Source of the DNA: Methanoregula sp.
Lineage (GTDB): Archaea > Halobacteriota > Methanomicrobia > Methanomicrobiales > Methanospirillaceae
Assembly: GCA_028705545.1 (NCBI GenBank)
Contig: JAQWDG010000013.1
Coordinates: forward strand, 15,440-20,643
DNA: 5,204 nt
Reading direction: 5' to 3'
The position numbers and the translations under genes are program-made. Positions 5,151-5,204 of the stretch are shown here, piece by piece (the stretch's first letter is position 1; every line of letters starts with the position of its first letter). The notes beneath the pieces are model-generated. The model ran no database searches, was not told the origin of the DNA, and saw only the letters and a program-made list of their open reading frames with translations.

Positions 5151-5160
5151 TTTTATTAAA
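5151..5160 (+). promoter_or_regulatory. TATA-like element near the right edge
   Basis: TTTTATTAAA resembles an archaeal box A. A start site about 26 nt on would lie near 5182, so a gene beginning just beyond the window is plausible. Two copies of TTTTTCGG (5112-5119 and 5132-5139, 20 bp apart) stand upstream of it. The AT-rich sequence makes chance matches easy. Confidence 0.3.
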
Positions 5161-5204
5161 AATCCGGAACCGCCCGAACCGGGAAAATTTTTCAAACCAA
5201 AAAA

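Noticed and set aside
4960..5204. Replication origin suggested by AT-rich sequence and repeats
   Set aside because: No recognisable origin recognition boxes with G-rich ends and no cdc6/orc1 gene in the window.

Overview
The window looks archaeal, most likely from a methanogen of the Methanomicrobiales type. This is an inference. Coding regions are GC-rich and intergenic gaps are strongly AT-rich. The promoters that can be seen are TATA-box (box A) elements about 25-30 nt before the start codons, with no bacterial -35/-10 pairs. Likely transcript ends are short oligo-T runs. No marker gene fixes the genus.

Region 1 (1-2357, + strand) is a polar amino-acid ABC importer operon. It holds the C-terminal end of an extracellular solute-binding protein (1-171), a HisM/GlnP-type permease (218-898), a GlnQ-type ATPase (903-1652) and a second, different permease (1674-2357). 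Gaps of 46, 4 and 21 bp suggest one transcript. The two permeases should form a heterodimeric channel driven by an ATPase dimer. The exact substrate cannot be read from the sequence.

Region 2 (2358-2681) has no convincing protein gene. It separates two converging transcription units and carries an oligo-T terminator candidate for each strand. Between them lies a GC-rich island of about 100 nt in AT-rich flanks. It can fold into a stable hairpin and is a candidate small RNA or dispersed repeat.

Region 3 (2682-4390, - strand) is a two-gene operon: a MarR-family regulator followed, with a 4-bp ATGA overlap, by a 12-TM major facilitator exporter resembling the fosmidomycin-resistance (Fsr) group. 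This is a classic repressor plus efflux pump arrangement.

Region 4 (4391-4911) is the divergent promoter region and a + strand gene for a small four-helix membrane protein of unknown function. The divergent region holds one TATA box per direction. A 39-bp imperfect dyad overlaps the marR promoter, and a perfect 8-bp-arm inverted repeat lies almost exactly midway between the two TATA boxes. The regulator may therefore control both its own operon and the membrane protein.

Region 5 (4912-5204) is non-coding and unusually rich in symmetry. It has a KpnI-like nested palindrome, a CCCGGA/TCCGGG hairpin, a perfect 18-bp palindrome, and a 56-bp dyad built on two identical copies of CCAACAGTTGGAT. 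A TATA-like element near the right edge suggests that a gene begins just beyond the window and that the dyad may be its control region. The dyads in regions 4 and 5 and the GC-rich island in region 2 are the parts not explained by known gene families.
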